Part shown: positions 1 to 12,902 of the stretch, piece by piece
Layout: the number at the start of each line of letters is the position of its first letter
Position numbering within the stretch: the first letter of the stretch is position 1
Origin: Siderastrea siderea
Lineage: Eukaryota > Cnidaria > Anthozoa > Scleractinia > Rhizangiidae
Reading direction: 5' to 3'
NCBI GenBank assembly: GCA_964030785.1
Contig: OZ034968.1
Coordinates: 63,317,899 to 63,381,898 of the forward strand
Length of the DNA: 64,000 nucleotides
Program-made: the position numbers and the translations under genes
Notes under the pieces: generated by a model
What the model was told of the DNA's origin: nothing
The model's input: only the letters and a program-made list of their open reading frames with translations
Database searches by the model: none

Positions 1-1159
1 AGGGTCTTTGCTGGTGAATCATAAAAATTCTTTTAAAAACCACTCGTTTGAGCGGTATTTTGATACACTGAAGTCAGTATGAAATAGCTGAATTTCTCAC
101 CTGAAAGGACTAAATCTGGACCTAAAAACTCCACACTCGTCACTGGAGAAGTTAAATGGCTCTTTTCCCATTTCCAGTCGTGTGCAATTGCCATTATGCC
201 TGTTTCTTCAAGGAAGCGAAGCCTTAAAACTTTCCTTCAAGAAAAGAACCCCTCGGCCGCCATTTTGGATCACTTTTTATTTCCCAGGTCCTCGCAGTCA
301 CTCGCGGCTTTGTCCCAGGGTTAAGTCCCAGGGCCCCACGACTTTCCACAGGTCTCCCAAGCTCTACGAGTGTCAAAATGTGCCACTTAGTAATGTAAGC
401 GTCAGTGTCATGTAATTTTAATGTCGCGATGAAAACACTGGTTGTGTAATAGTGTAAATAACGATGGCCTGTATGGGGATATATAAACTAAAGTATTTTT
501 AATAGGAGTTACAAATAAAAGAAGAAACTGATACAATAAAGATGCTTCACCTTGCTTCCGTGATTTATTTATAGTTGTTGTGTGGTGTTTTGGACATTTC
601 AGCGCGATTCCAGAGGAATTTACTTTATTTGTTGTCCTCTGTATATCGGCAACAAATAATTTAAAACCCACTGGAATTCACAGGAAGATCTCTTTCGAAC
701 ACAGGCTCGTAGTAAGACCCAAATGACGGTGGGGGCCGTGCGCATGGTGCACCTTAACTAAGGTTTCCCCCCCCCCTTCCCGGCTCCTGTGACTTGGAGG
801 GAAGAGACGCCTTGTCTGGGATATCGTTTCCAGTAAATGCTTTCAGTTTTCTGTCTCCCCAACAAAATCATTTGCAGCATCTACAAGGCTCAGAGCAATT
901 GTTCTTTCTTTGTGACCATCGCGTTCAAGTCCAAATGTGAGATCACGTGAGGAACGACTGGTGATAATATAGTTTGTCGCAAAGCCTTAAGGACGGACCT
1001 TTCTTTCCTCCTTGCCTTGTGACCATACGTCTCAGTACCAAGGCTGAAAACGATCGCTCGCTGACATAATATAATTCAAGTTCGAAAATTTCTGGGGCCG
1101 AGACCCCGGGTCCCTCCACCTGCTGTGGGCCTGGGACACCAACGAATCTACTCAAGAGC
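1..1159. other. No gene recognised (left edge)
   Basis: I see no convincing coding region here. The open frames are short, begin without context and show no family motif. The stretch includes a C-rich tract near 768-777 and ordinary AT-rich intergenic sequence. Confidence 0.5.
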
Positions 1160-1337
1160 TTACAGAAATAGCCTGTTCCAGGCTCTCAGATAGTAGGGTC
1201 GGCGCGAACACAAGGGAAACGCGAAAATAATACGTGCGAGGGAGCCTGGGGAAAAAAGGCCGCGCGTTTTTTCACCCTCGTTTTCTCTTCGCCCTTTTCC
1301 CCACTATCTCGGAGCCTGGGACAGGCTATTACAGAAA
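1160..1337. mobile_element. Short MITE with 9-bp target duplication
   Basis: Inverted termini TAGCCTGTTCCAGG (from 1169) and CCTGGGACAGGCTA (to 1328) enclose about 160 bp. The element is flanked on both sides by the direct repeat TTACAGAAA (1160-1168 and 1329-1337). A 9-bp target-site duplication fits Mutator-like elements. It has no coding capacity, so it is non-autonomous. Confidence 0.8.
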
Positions 1338-3010
1338 TAACCACAATTCCAAACAAAATTCCGTAGTTCCAAAAGTGTTTCTAGCTTTTAAAATGTTTTC
1401 AGGTCGGCCTTTTTTTAATAAAAATTTATTGATTGATCCGTACGAAATTCTGGCGTCTGAAGAGATTTCGTCCAATACAGTTTAACAGGTAATACGGTGA
1501 TCCAATATTGCCCCATATATACTAACCTGGTTATTTTTCCCCTGAATAATTTCCGGAAAATATCACAGGAGGAACAAAAAACTGCCCGTCTCTTCTACCG
1601 GAAAGGGTGTGGACCGTGCAGGTACCGACGTGGGAAAAGGCGCGCTTTATAACACATTCGTTCCTTATCTTATTCGTGCCTTATCATTTATTTTAGTTTT
1701 GAATATGAACTCATCCATTTCGTCATTGTCCCAGTTGTCACCTTTTGTTGCTAATCTTTCCTAAAATCCACCGTGATGCCTTTACCAGATCCCGTTCCGC
1801 GAAAAAAATTCTTGTGCTAAAATTTTCTTAATCATTAATGAGCGGGAATGCTTACAAGAAAAATTTGTGAAAATGTAAAGCATTATCTAACACATCTAAA
1901 TTATGCAGGTTTCGAACTTGGCAAGTTATTTCTTCAAATGCTTTGTTTGTTCGGTTCCTTGGCCGGTTTCAAAGACAAATGAATCCACTGAACGCGTTTT
2001 GTCTTCGGTGACTCGAGATGACCGGCTCTGCATTGAATTTCGGATTACTTCTCAGAGAACGGTAAGTAGTTTTTGTTATCCAACAATTGTGGTTTTGCGT
2101 TGGTTTCTTGAAAATTACGCGCGCCACTTCCACGTATCGTTTATTCTAGCTCTCCATGGGTCATTCAGTTTCTAACCAAGCAGTGGACGCAAATGTCACA
2201 CTGTGCCAAGGTCAATCAAAACAGATCAAAGCTAAAATCAGTTCAGAAGTCATAAAATTTGAAAATCACAACTGAAATCACTTATTCTTATCTCGTTGAA
2301 ATTTGTTTCTTAATAGACCATAGTTATACCGAGCCGAGGAGCAGTTGCATTTCTGGCGTCCTCCAAATCAATCAGTCCAATCAAGACGATGTACGCCATG
2401 TTCTTGCTGCGGTCTTCAGTTTACTTCAGTTAACGAAAATAAAACATCCTGGAAACATGCAGCCAGAGGGCTGCATACCGTCTCTTCATTTGTCTACAAG
2501 AATTACCATCAGTGTGATGCACATCAGCAGTTTTCCTTGGGAAGCTTTTTTGCTAAAAGTTTGCTTGAGTTTGTTTTTGAGCAACCATCATTTTGTTAAC
2601 GGATTGGCTTGGAGAGTTTTATTTTGCTCGTGCGAACAATAATTAAGTTTTCTTGCATTGTGGGAAACAAGGAAAAAAGGAAAACAACCTGTTGTGTGCT
2701 TTACACTTGGCATCTTATCGACATGGTTATAAAGCACATTCTGTAAGTTTCACCGTAGACGTCGAGCAGTCCATTCAGGAGCGTTCAACGATTCTGTCAC
2801 AATATCCCTTCCTCGGGGAACTTTGCGCAGGCTGGGAAATGTTTGTTTTTGAAAGTTTGTGTAGCCTTTCTCTTTGTTAACTTAAAACTTGCTGGGAAAG
2901 ATCGTTTGAAAAATATTATACCCTCTCCACTGCTTACACCCTCCCATCGACCCCTTGGGGGAGGGATGGGGATCAAACCCCATGAATAGTCAAAATTCTG
3001 GTGGGGAAGC
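1338..3010. other. No gene recognised
   Basis: Several short open frames occur (for example 2259-2642 on the plus strand) but none has recognisable motifs, and they overlap one another in different frames as chance frames do. I see no clear repeat structure. Confidence 0.4.
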
Positions 3011-3029
3011 ACACCCACCACAAGCTATT

Positions 3030-3147
3030 TTCTGCTTTAAGATAATCGGGCGAAAACAACATGCAAACGCAGCCAACTTTTGAGCGCGTTTGCTTGTTTT
3101 TCTCGCCCAACTATTCCTGAGCAGAATTAGAGATTGCTCGTAGTCTA
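3030..3147. repeat. MITE fragment of the TAGACTRCGAGYARTCTCT family
   Basis: On the minus strand the right end reads TAGACTACGAGCAATCTCT (about 3128-3147), almost the same as the terminus of the elements at 38080 and 48841. Internally, GGGCGAAAACAACATGCAAACGC near 3048 is partly complementary to a GCGTTTGCTTGTTTTTC block near 3089, so the piece folds back on itself. Boundaries are approximate. Confidence 0.5.
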
Positions 3148-3169
3148 GTATCACAATGCACAGATCAAA

Positions 3170-4530
3170 TATAAATATGGACCAATACTGGCCTATACTG
3201 CCTCATATGGGACAATATTGGACCCATATTGATTCCTATGAATCATATTGGGCCTATCTGGATTCCTATGGACCATATTGTACCTATATGGATTGCTTTG
3301 GACCAATATTGGCCAATATTGACTTCTAGAGAGCAATATTGGCCCATATTGATTCCTAAGGGACAATATACGCCTATACGGATTCGTATGGACCATATTG
3401 GGCCTATATGGACTGCTATGGACCAATATTGGCCCATATTGGGTCCTATGTACCAGTATTGGTCCTATCAACCATATTGGGCCAATATGGATTCCTATGG
3501 ACCAATATTGGCCTATACAGATTCCTATGGACCAATATTGGGCCTATATAAATTGTTATGGACCAGTATTGGCCCATATTAACTCGTATGGATCAGTATT
3601 GGCCTACATTGATTGCTATGGACCAATATTGAGCTATATGGATTCCTATGAACCATATTGGGCCCATACTGGCTTATATGGACCAGTGTTGACCTATATT
3701 GACTCTTACAGACCAATATTGGCCGATATCCGTTCTGTGGACTAATATTAGCCTATATTGATTCGTATGGACCAATATTGGCCTATACGGATTCCTGTAG
3801 ACCAATATTGGTCTATATGGATTCCTATAGACCATATTGGGCCTATATGGATTGCTATGGGCCAATATTGACCCATATTGACTCATATGTACCAGTATTG
3901 ACCTATATTGATTCCTATGGACCAATATTGGCCTATGAGGATTCTTATGAGCCATATTGGCCCTATATGGTTTTCTATGGACCATATTGGGACTATGTGG
4001 ATTTCTATGGACCGTATTGGGCCTACATGGACTTAAATAAACCAATATTGGCCTACATGGATTCCTATTTACGATATTGGGCCTATGTGGATTCCTAAGG
4101 ACCCTATTGGGCCTTTATAGATTCCTATGGACCAATATTGGCCTATACGGATTTCTATGGAACAATACTGGCCTACGTGGATTCCTATGGACCAATACTG
4201 ACCTATACGGATTCCTATGGAGCAATATTGGCCTATATGGATTCCTATAGACCATATTGGGCCTATATGGATTGCCATGGACCAATATTGGCCCATATTG
4301 ACTCCTATGGACCAGTATTGGCCTATATTGATTTCTATGGACCAATGTTGGCCTATTTGATTCCCATGGACCAATATTAGCCTATGCTGATTGCTATGGT
4401 CCGAGATTGGCCTTTATTGATTCCTTTGGACAATATTGGGCCTATATTGAATCATATGGAGGAAACTTGGCCCTACGTTGCCTTATATAAACCAACATTG
4501 GCCTATACTAATTCATGTGGATCCATATTG
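3170..4530. repeat. 30-bp minisatellite array, about 45 units
   Basis: Units close to GGACCAATATTGGCCTATAT plus about ten bases repeat for about 1.36 kb, with diverged copies at the right edge. The unit is a multiple of three and lacks stops in several frames. This gives repeated peptides such as SYGPILAYID on both strands, which is why long frames exist here. A higher-order period is visible: the variant block starting at 3830 recurs at 4250, 420 bp or 14 units later, and a related block lies at 3391. I read this as non-coding satellite DNA. Confidence 0.9.
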
Positions 4531-5698
4531 GCCTAAACTGTGTTGCTGTATCTGAACGAAATGGGCGATTGTTGCCTCATATTTACCTATTTTTAGGTCA
4601 TTTTCATAATGGCCATTTTCATGATGGCGTAACTTTATATCAACTTCCAGAATATTTCATTTTTTAATCTTTGTTTTGGTTTGTGCTTGCTGTTGTGATA
4701 CAAATATGGGTCATCGTGACTTAATTCCATCTAGGATTACAAGCTGCTCATCAGAAAGGAAAAACGAAATAATTTTCAGTAAATGTAGTCAATTGACGCC
4801 ATCGTGAAAATGACTTATTTGATCCATGTTGGCGTATTCTGGTGCATATAATGCCTATATTGGCTTGTTTCAAACCTCTCATCTGCAGGTTGTATAAGCC
4901 CCACTCCGTACGCCTTGCAAGAAGCCTTCAAAGTTTGTGTTTTGCACGATGTCTTATAGGAATGGCGAAGCGCGGGTCATTTCTCTCGCTGGCTCGAAAC
5001 TCGCAGTATCGTCGATAATGTAAGATACTCGCGTACTAAAAACCCACATATATGACTTGACTGGTAATACTTACCGTGGCTCTACCCGATTGTGTTGGTA
5101 TATTAACTTGCCCAAGTAACCCATACCCCCGCCCCCTCCCCGCTCGATTTTACATTTTCTGTTTTCTCGAAACTTAATGGCATTCACAACTAGTTCTCAA
5201 ATACCACTGAAGTTCACCCAACACGCAGAGTTGTTTCATTTGGAAAGAATACTACCCTAAAAAATAAAAAATTAAAAATTAATAAAAAATAAATTCAACA
5301 CGTCGATAACCCGAGCGGCCAGAGGAGCTGTTTCTTATTTGATCACGAGGGAACTGGAACACAAAGAAACACGGTATCATCTTTATTTACATGACTACGA
5401 AAATATTACAACATGGCGATTAAACGAATGCTGCAGTCCAGTAGTCCAGTCAGAGCGATCGCGTCTTTAAGGTAAGTCAATTTTCAAAAATCGAAGTAGA
5501 AGCCTCTTTCTTTGATCTGTCCCGTTGACTCGTGAAGCCCTACCCTGAGAAGCGATCTCCCGTCGCGATCGTTCGTGGAGAGTTCGGCGGAAGGTCGATA
5601 AACGGCTGAAAAACAAGTGTCATGGACCACACACTGCGAAAAGTCTGGTGTGTATTACGACTCAGTTTAACAGCTAGCCGGCGACCAGACTTCCAGTT
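4531..5698. other. No gene recognised
   Basis: This is AT-rich intergenic DNA with an A/T-rich low-complexity patch near 5257-5297. No supported gene is visible. Confidence 0.45.
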
Positions 5699-6625
5699 TA
5701 ATGCATCAGTCAATTCCAGCTGCGCCCATCCCCCCCCGGGCAACTGTGGGGCATTTGCGTGCCTTGTCAGTCCCGTGGGTGGGGCATTAGCAAATTTGGC
5801 ACGGCCCGGGGGTCGGGCATTTGCCTACCCCCGGGCTTTTGACATACATGTGGTTTCTGACTCGAAATCCAAACATGGAGAAGTGATGGAGGATTTTATC
5901 GCAAAGGACCAGCAGTTCGTCGCAGATTGGATCGTCTGCCAAGGACTGGACAAACTTGTGGAGGTTTTCTCGATTTTATGCATTTCTTCATTGTTCATCA
6001 AGGCACAACTATCACTTAATATAGCGAGATCGGGAACGATCAACGTGAATCGACGTACGCACTCTTCTTAAGGATTTAAATAAATTTAGTCGCGATGATT
6101 CTTAAATTCTAAACATGTGTATAGGGATCGTCGTTTTATACTTTTGCATATTATTACAGATGACGTTACAACAGACTTTTATAATGTCAAGATTTTTGTT
6201 TACTAGCGAACTGTTTAAAACAAAACATTAAAGTAACAATCAACTGTCATGTAGTATTGTTGTCTGTGAAGTATTAAAATATCATCACTTGGCATTTATA
6301 CTAACTTAATTAACATCGGATAGTGTCGTTACAAACAATAGAGGACGGAGAGGTAGGCCTACAGAAATGAAAAATCACACATAAAAATGCTGAAAGTGGT
6401 ATTATTGTGCAATGAATGAAAACTGCTGCAGTGTTGATTGGGGACGTACGATCCCGGGGGCGGGGCATTTGCCCTCTTCCTTCGTCCACACCGCGGGGCA
6501 TTTGGCAGCTAAAGTGTCCCCACCCCCGAGAATTTGCCATCCGAGAGAAAAAAAATGCTAATGCCCGGGGGTTAGCCCGGGGGCGGGGGGGGTCATGGGC
6601 GCAGCTGGAATTGACTGATGCATAA
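5699..6625. mobile_element. Non-autonomous TIR element with TAA duplication (Harbinger-like)
   Basis: The left terminus TGCATCAGTCAATTCCAGCT (from 5702) is mirrored at the right by AGCTGGAATTGACTGATGCA (to 6622), a TIR of about 28 bp. Flanking TAA is present on both sides (5699-5701 and 6623-6625). Three-base TWA duplications are typical of PIF/Harbinger elements. The interior has G/C-rich patches (GGGGCATTTGC-type) just inside both ends and no transposase. The element at 28709-29193 is related, with the same target site and a similar TGC..C.RTCAATTC end. Confidence 0.8.
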
Positions 6626-6806
6626 CGGTTATTTAAAATTAACCCCAGGTCCGCTGGAGAGTCATCTTTCTCTTCTCCCAGAGTAGCAAGAGACAGTGCA
6701 AGCAGGTTGCATGTAAAAGGTATCCGTTTGTCGGATGCTAATTTTTACTTTCCATGCATACAAACAGTGTCACGTCTAATCCATGCAAAATGAGAACAGG
6801 TCATTG

Positions 6807-6946
6807 CGTGACAGCTAACCTGCGATCAGGCTCTATTTTCGTTTCGCTCGGTGAAACATTCCGGCGGGAAGGGCGAAGCGAGCGACCCACGTAAGAGAAT
6901 ATGAGAGCGATGCTAAAATTCGGCCTGATCGCAGGTTACGTGACAG
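6807..6946. mobile_element. 124-bp MITE with 8-bp target duplication (hAT-like)
   Basis: Inverted ends TAACCTGCGATCAGG (6816-6830) and CCTGATCGCAGGTTA (6924-6938) are flanked by the direct repeat CGTGACAG (6807-6814 and 6939-6946). An 8-bp duplication fits hAT elements. Confidence 0.85.
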
Positions 6947-6966
6947 CATACTCAAACAATAGCGTC

Positions 6967-7080
6967 GCTCAGGCGGTGTGCGTCACGAGATTTGACCAAT
7001 CAGAACGCGTCATTTTGTGAGGCATTTTCGTGCTCGGAAAGAGCTGCTTCGAGGAGTGTATAAGGTGAAATTTTCTTTAT
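6967..7080 (+). promoter_or_regulatory. Possible promoter of an unidentified transcript
   Basis: A CCAAT-type motif (GACCAATCAG, about 6994) is followed about 65 bp later by TATAAGG (7060). Downstream is a possible splice donor (GAAG|GTAAACG, near 7168). A 22-codon frame beginning ATGAAGCGATCG (near 7407) encodes a basic Ser/Arg/Lys-rich peptide but cannot be assigned. The motifs may be chance. The 6967-6987 stretch matches 17646-17666 in inverted orientation. Confidence 0.2.
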
Positions 7081-10000
7081 TTTCGACGCTTGTGATTTTG
7101 TTCTCGGAATTGTACTCCTAAAGTTTTTGGAATAGCATATCTTAGTTCTGGTCAGGTTATCGTTGAAGGTAAACGTTTTAGTCGTGTTTATGAGAAGTTC
7201 AAATTGGGCGGCTAGTTGAAAGCCCCCATGTTGATTTCTCTGTTAATGTCACAGTTCTTCTTGGACTCGAAGCTGCTTACCTCTTAACGGGATTTGCCCG
7301 TTAACTTGGCCAGTTAGTTAGTATAACTTTTCTTCTTTTGAAATTTCTTCTTTTGAAATTTACGCCTTATGGTTTTTCCTTTACAAGCCATTGAAAGTAT
7401 CGTAGAATGAAGCGATCGTGTAAATCAAGTAGCAGATCTCCCGGGAAACCGGCTAAGAAAAGTAGACCGAGATGAAAGCCGACACGAAGGGAATAACATC
7501 GAAATTCGAAAGACTCTGCTCAATTTTGAACCAGAACAGGGGAAAAAGGTCAATTTCTATAATGCCTCGGTCATTTCAGCATTTTATCTCCCTTCGTTGT
7601 GTTTATGAGGTCTGGGGTGCTGTACAAAATGAGCTTATTTTATAATACGAGTCGCCAGTGAAGCTGTTTCTTTCGTTTTTTTAACACAAGACGTAAACAG
7701 TGATTTTATTTGTACATTCTGGTAATAAAATGGTGAACAAAACAACTTGTACAAGCAAAAGTTGTTACTGTTTTGACACTGTTTTGTGTGTAATCTTATC
7801 ATTATTTTCTGACAGTCAGCTCTACAACAACTGTGCACGTCTCTGCCACCAGTGGAATAGATTATGTATGAACTATATTTGAGTGCTTAAGAATTGTGAA
7901 GCTAATTTTGATTTCTAATAGCTTATCGGCTTAAGATAGTGTTGCTTATGGATATGTCCACACTTGGTGTCCGTGCAGCGGCACAGACTGGTGCTGTGTT
8001 ACTGGGTATCCAAAATGTAATATTGTGTACACATTTTAAAAACTGAGCTCTATTTTGCACTATCAGATGCAATTTAAAAATGTGAGCATAGGCAGGAGTT
8101 ATTGGTATATAAGCGGACTGACAGAAGGTGTTTGCTAAGTTGTAACCTTGAAATTAAAGAAAGACAAACACATGGAATTGGTGATCACTTTAGAGCCCAT
8201 TCCCAAGCACAGATCTTCACCTTGAAGTTAGGCACCCAAATTCATGCATGAGTACTTGAAAAGAAAAAAGGTGTGTGTTCATATAAGTGCCCAGTGAAAA
8301 TAGTAATTAGTGCAAAAAGAAATAGGTATTCTGTGTGCATGTAGCCTCTATACAGCCGCCCACCCTCCTCAAGAAAAAGATCAGAAATGTGTATGTCTCA
8401 TTTGGTTGACTTCTACTACTCTTTTTTGCCATAGTGCTGCTACTGAGATACACTGTGTGCACCAGTCTTTTCTCACAGAGAAGATGAAATAAATATTTAC
8501 TTGATATTCTTGGAAGCCTTATAACCCAAACTACAAAGTGAAATAGTTGGAACAAAGTTGGCTGTATTGCAAGTAAATTTTAGCACTGTGCTTTTTCACA
8601 GTTAATGAACTACACCCTCTTACTTAAAAGACAGTAGTGAAGTATTAAACGTACTGACTCCTGTTGGTAACATAACAAACATCAAAGTTTAGAAGAACAG
8701 CTGCATTCAGGGGCCAATTCAATAAAACTTTTGCAACTATTAATTACAAGTGTAGCTATTGTTTTTCAAACTGTAAAACAATAGCTGCGCTTGTAAAAGT
8801 TTTATTGAAGTGACTCCTGGTCATTATCAGGTTCTGGTTGGAGCTTTGTCCATACTGCTTTGTCTTAAAAATGTTCATATACAGGTCTGGGGTGGCTAAC
8901 TACCTTTCAGATACAGCTATTTCAATTAGAGTTGTAGGATTTTAAAGCCTCAAGCTTACGCGACAAGACCGAAAGTAAGTATGGGTAGCTGTACGCTGTA
9001 CATCTTTTGTGGTTCGGCTGTAATTTCACGGCTGCCGCTGCCATAAGATGGGTAAAAGTATCATAAACACTTGTCCATGTGATCTATTTTCTGAAGAATT
9101 GAACAATAGCCTAAGTTTGGTAAATTTATCAATAAATTACCCATAGTGGCTTGCAGTCTTGTTGCGAAGGTTTTCCAACAACGTTAATTGAAATGGCTGT
9201 AGGTCCAGAAACACAGGCCAGTGAGATATTTTAGAAGCAATTATCATGATAGCCATCACAAAGTGTCCTCAGGGATTAAAAGGAAATTTGAAGTGACCTG
9301 AAAGTGATAATTGAAGCTGTCACGTATGAAGGACTTTCTCAACAATCCTTGCCTATATTTCTGGAACCATCAGTATGCCTTAGCTCATGTTTGTCTTTTG
9401 TGGTATTACTGGAGTGTGGTAAAGAAAAATTCATGGCAAAGCTGTAAGCTCCTGGCTTTGCTGTAAATTTCATCTCATCAAACCGGACCAAGAGCACTTG
9501 CTTTCCAGGGAAGGTATTCCTGGAGGCAAACAATATCCCTGAGCTCTGATATTACACACTGTCATATATGTGACATTTCAATTACCAGAACAGATAACAT
9601 TGTTAAAATTATTTACTATCGAGCCCACTATCCAGCCTACACACGTCCATGTGAAGGAGCAATCCACTCAAATGTTCCATACTTTCGACTGACTTGGTAC
9701 AGACAAGACAGAGAAATACATTTCATTTAATAAAATAACTAAGATATTATGTGCACTCTGATTGGCTGAGATGTGTGGTTGCATGCGAGTATGTTAATAC
9801 AGTCGAATAAAGCAAGGAAAAACTTTTCCTGTGTTTGGATAGCCTGAAATACAGTAAACACTCAAGTGGGGGGAATTCTCATAAGTTTATATGCAACCTG
9901 GGCTGGGCACTACCTGCAAACCCTCAAGGGTTTTCATAACTGTCTTGAATTCTCCCAACCATTCTCGTGTTTATATTGGGCTATGCAAACACAGCAAAAG

Positions 10001-10488
10001 TTTTTCTATTATTTGCTTGAATTCAATCTTTTACAGTGAGACCTGTGGACAAAATTATTTTCACATATTTTCTGTAAAAGGAAACAACTGTCTTAAGCAG
10101 ACAAGAAGGTCAATGAACAACATCGGTATCAATTTTTTTTAAAATCAATGTGACTGTAGGAATGTAGGTTAGTAACTTGTTAAAATAGGAAACATATACA
10201 TGGAAATATGGCTCTGCCTTGGGATCAGCATCACTAGTCATATAGCAAGGTTGAGAAAACTAATGTGCAGTGTTTGATATAAGAGAAAATAAAACATGGT
10301 TGATGAGGTACAAGCCATTAGTAAAATCAAGGACAAGAGCATAAATGATGTTATTAAGACAACAAAGTTTTTGGGGAATCCCTTTGAATGGCTGTTACCA
10401 GGAAATACTTGAATTTCCAGGACGACTACCACAAATTATTTTTTGTCTAATACATTTTCAGCAAGTTGTTAGGCTATATCCTTGTGTT
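7081..10488. other. No gene recognised
   Basis: Only short unmotivated frames are present. A small inverted pair near 8717-8806 (AATAAAACTTTTGCAACTAT against GTAAAAGTTTTATTGAAGT) suggests a degraded MITE. There is nothing else I can support. Confidence 0.4.
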
Positions 10489-10880
10489 GCATCTTACATA
10501 AGATCGATAATAACTCAAATTAAGACCGAAATCATCTTATTTTAAGATGATATACCCTTAAGTGAGTGAAAAACGTCTTAAATTTAGATGACCACACTCT
10601 TACTTCTTTGTAAGATTCTTACCGTCTTAATTGAAGGTTTTGAATACGTCTTAAACTAAGATATCTTGATTCTTAAATTAAGACGCATTATTTTATCATA
10701 TCTTAATTTAAGAATTACACTTCTTATTTTAAGTTAGGTACTTTGAAATATCTTATCTTAAGTCAGGGGACATCTTAAAATAAGATTGTTCGTGATCTTT
10801 AATAAATTTTAAGATGATTTGAAAATAGTTAAGAGCAATTCATCTTAACTAAGATGCAGTGCGTCTTAAATTGACAGGAA

Positions 10881-12136
10881 CAGATTTCTTGGTTGTTGCG
10901 AAAACTAAGACCCCCGAAAATTAAGACCCTAAGACCCTAAGACCCGAAAACTAAGACCCTAAAACCGGAAAACTCCCCTTATTTTCTTTGTTTTTGCCAG
11001 GTTATTTTCTTTTCTACCCGGTTTTTTTTTTCTTTTCCTTTTTATGCGAAAACTTAGACCCAAAAAGTAAGACCCAAAAAACACAAAAAACCCAAAAAAC
11101 ACAAGGCCGATTAAAGGCTCCGTTCCTTAGTATTGGATATATCTTACTATAGTTTTATTTTCTAAAGTAAAGAAATGATCATCTCAGTGAATTTGCAATT
11201 AAAGTAATTGCAAATTGAAAAACGGAAAATCCACCACAATGGTACAACGTCTTCACTCAACATATTGAACTGTTTTATAACATCATACTTGCACTATTGG
11301 TATCTTGATACCACGTTGCCTGGATGACGATGTCATATGATATTTTATCATAATACGTTAAGAGCGAATGTCAGTAAAAAACGAACAAAAATTTTTAGCG
11401 GTAACAGCTAAAAAATCGATTTCTTTCATTTTTTTCACCCATGCATATGTTCGTTTTTACTGGCATTCGCTCTTAACGCCCAGGTAAGACGCTGTACTTC
11501 ACACGAGAGGAACTCAATTCAGCTAGGCCTAAGTCCAGTTATTTTTGCACCCGAGTATGCCTCGTCTCTTTCCTCCGATTACGTCTGGTAATTGAGATAA
11601 CCTTCCAGGACTTCCAGTGATTCTTGCGGCAATCAAAAATCAAGGATTACAAATAACAATAACAATAACAGCAACTGTACTTCTTTAGCTTTTGACGCTG
11701 TTGTACATGTGGTGTTGAGAATTTTTCCTTCCCTTGAAGGATGAAACTGAAACACCAACAACGATAACAAAAAGTTCAAAGGGGAACAGGATATTTTATC
11801 AACAAAACATTACATAACACGGCCGTAAAACTTACGATTCCGGTAAAAAAACAAACAAACAAAGAAAATAAGGGGGTCTTAGTCTAGTTTTCGAGTTTTC
11901 GTCTAGGTTTTTTCGAAAACTAAGACCCTGGCAAAAACAAAGAAGAAAATGAGGGGGTCTTAGTTTTCGGGTCTTAGTCTACGTTTTTGCGAAAACTAAG
12001 ACCCTGGCAAAAACAATAAAAATGAAGGGGTCTTAGTTTTCTTGGCAAAAACAAAGAAAATAAGGGGGTCTTAGTTTGCGGGTCTTAGGGTCTTAATTTT
12101 CGGGCGTCTTAGTTTTCGCAACAACCCAGATTTCTT
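10881..12136. mobile_element. Nested TIR element with 10-bp target duplication (Mutator-like)
   Basis: Ends GGTTGTTGCGAAAACTAAGA (from 10891) and TCTTAGTTTTCGCAACAACC (to 12126) are perfect inverses and are flanked by CAGATTTCTT on both sides (10881-10890, 12127-12136). The interior just inside both ends repeats AAACTAAGACCC-type units. The 10-bp duplication suggests a Mutator-like element. The same insertion with the same flanks occurs in the other palindrome arm, so it predates the inverted duplication. Confidence 0.85.
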
Positions 12137-12902
12137 TCAATTGAAAAGGATCGAAAGTTCTGCTGTTCTCCCGTGCTTGGTTAGTTTCGATCCAAAATGC
12201 GTACTGCAGAGGAAACAGCCACGTTTTTGTGCTTGACTCAATTGGTTGAACAGACCAACACGGCATGAATTGCATATGACTTCTTCGGTCAATCAGTTGA
12301 CATTTGTATGCCCGCAGATTGCGTTGTGACATGCAGTGACATATTTTTCAACTGGTGTTGGTGAATTCATACATTATTTAATGCTGAAGACTTGGGTCGA
12401 TAAAACGGAAAGAATGTCTGTGAAGTTCAAAGACAGTTTGTCCAAAGCAACTGCATAAAGATAAGTTTACTGAGAAGAAGATGTAATGGCAACTGTTGGG
12501 AAAAATATGCACAGGCAACGGATCTGTACCATCAAAAGAAAATCTTCAGGAAGACGTATTCAACCATATTTGACGCTTTTTCCTTTCTTCGCCACTGAAA
12601 AGCTCAGCGTGAGTGCATGCAAAGAAGACTGGCAAAGGGCCGCAAAAAAAGCAAAGATACGGTGATGAGCTTGTTGTTCTATCCTTCCTTTTGTGTTTGA
12701 GCTGAATTATTTTAATTTAGTGGTGTAATAAAGCGTTTTTGGTTAAAATATGTTTTGTGGTTATTTGTTCATTCTCGTTTTACTGAGCGGGCAAGCCGCG
12801 ACGCGAAAAAAGAATACGCGCAATCAATTTTTGAAATGTAACGGTCTCCGGAAAAATAAGACTATTTGAAATATTAAATTAAGACGAAAACCCCTCTTAT
12901 CT

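Noticed and set aside
3229..4380. Long open frames over the minisatellite on both strands
   Set aside because: The 30-bp unit lacks stops in several frames, so the openness follows from unit length. No start context, signal or intron structure supports a gene.
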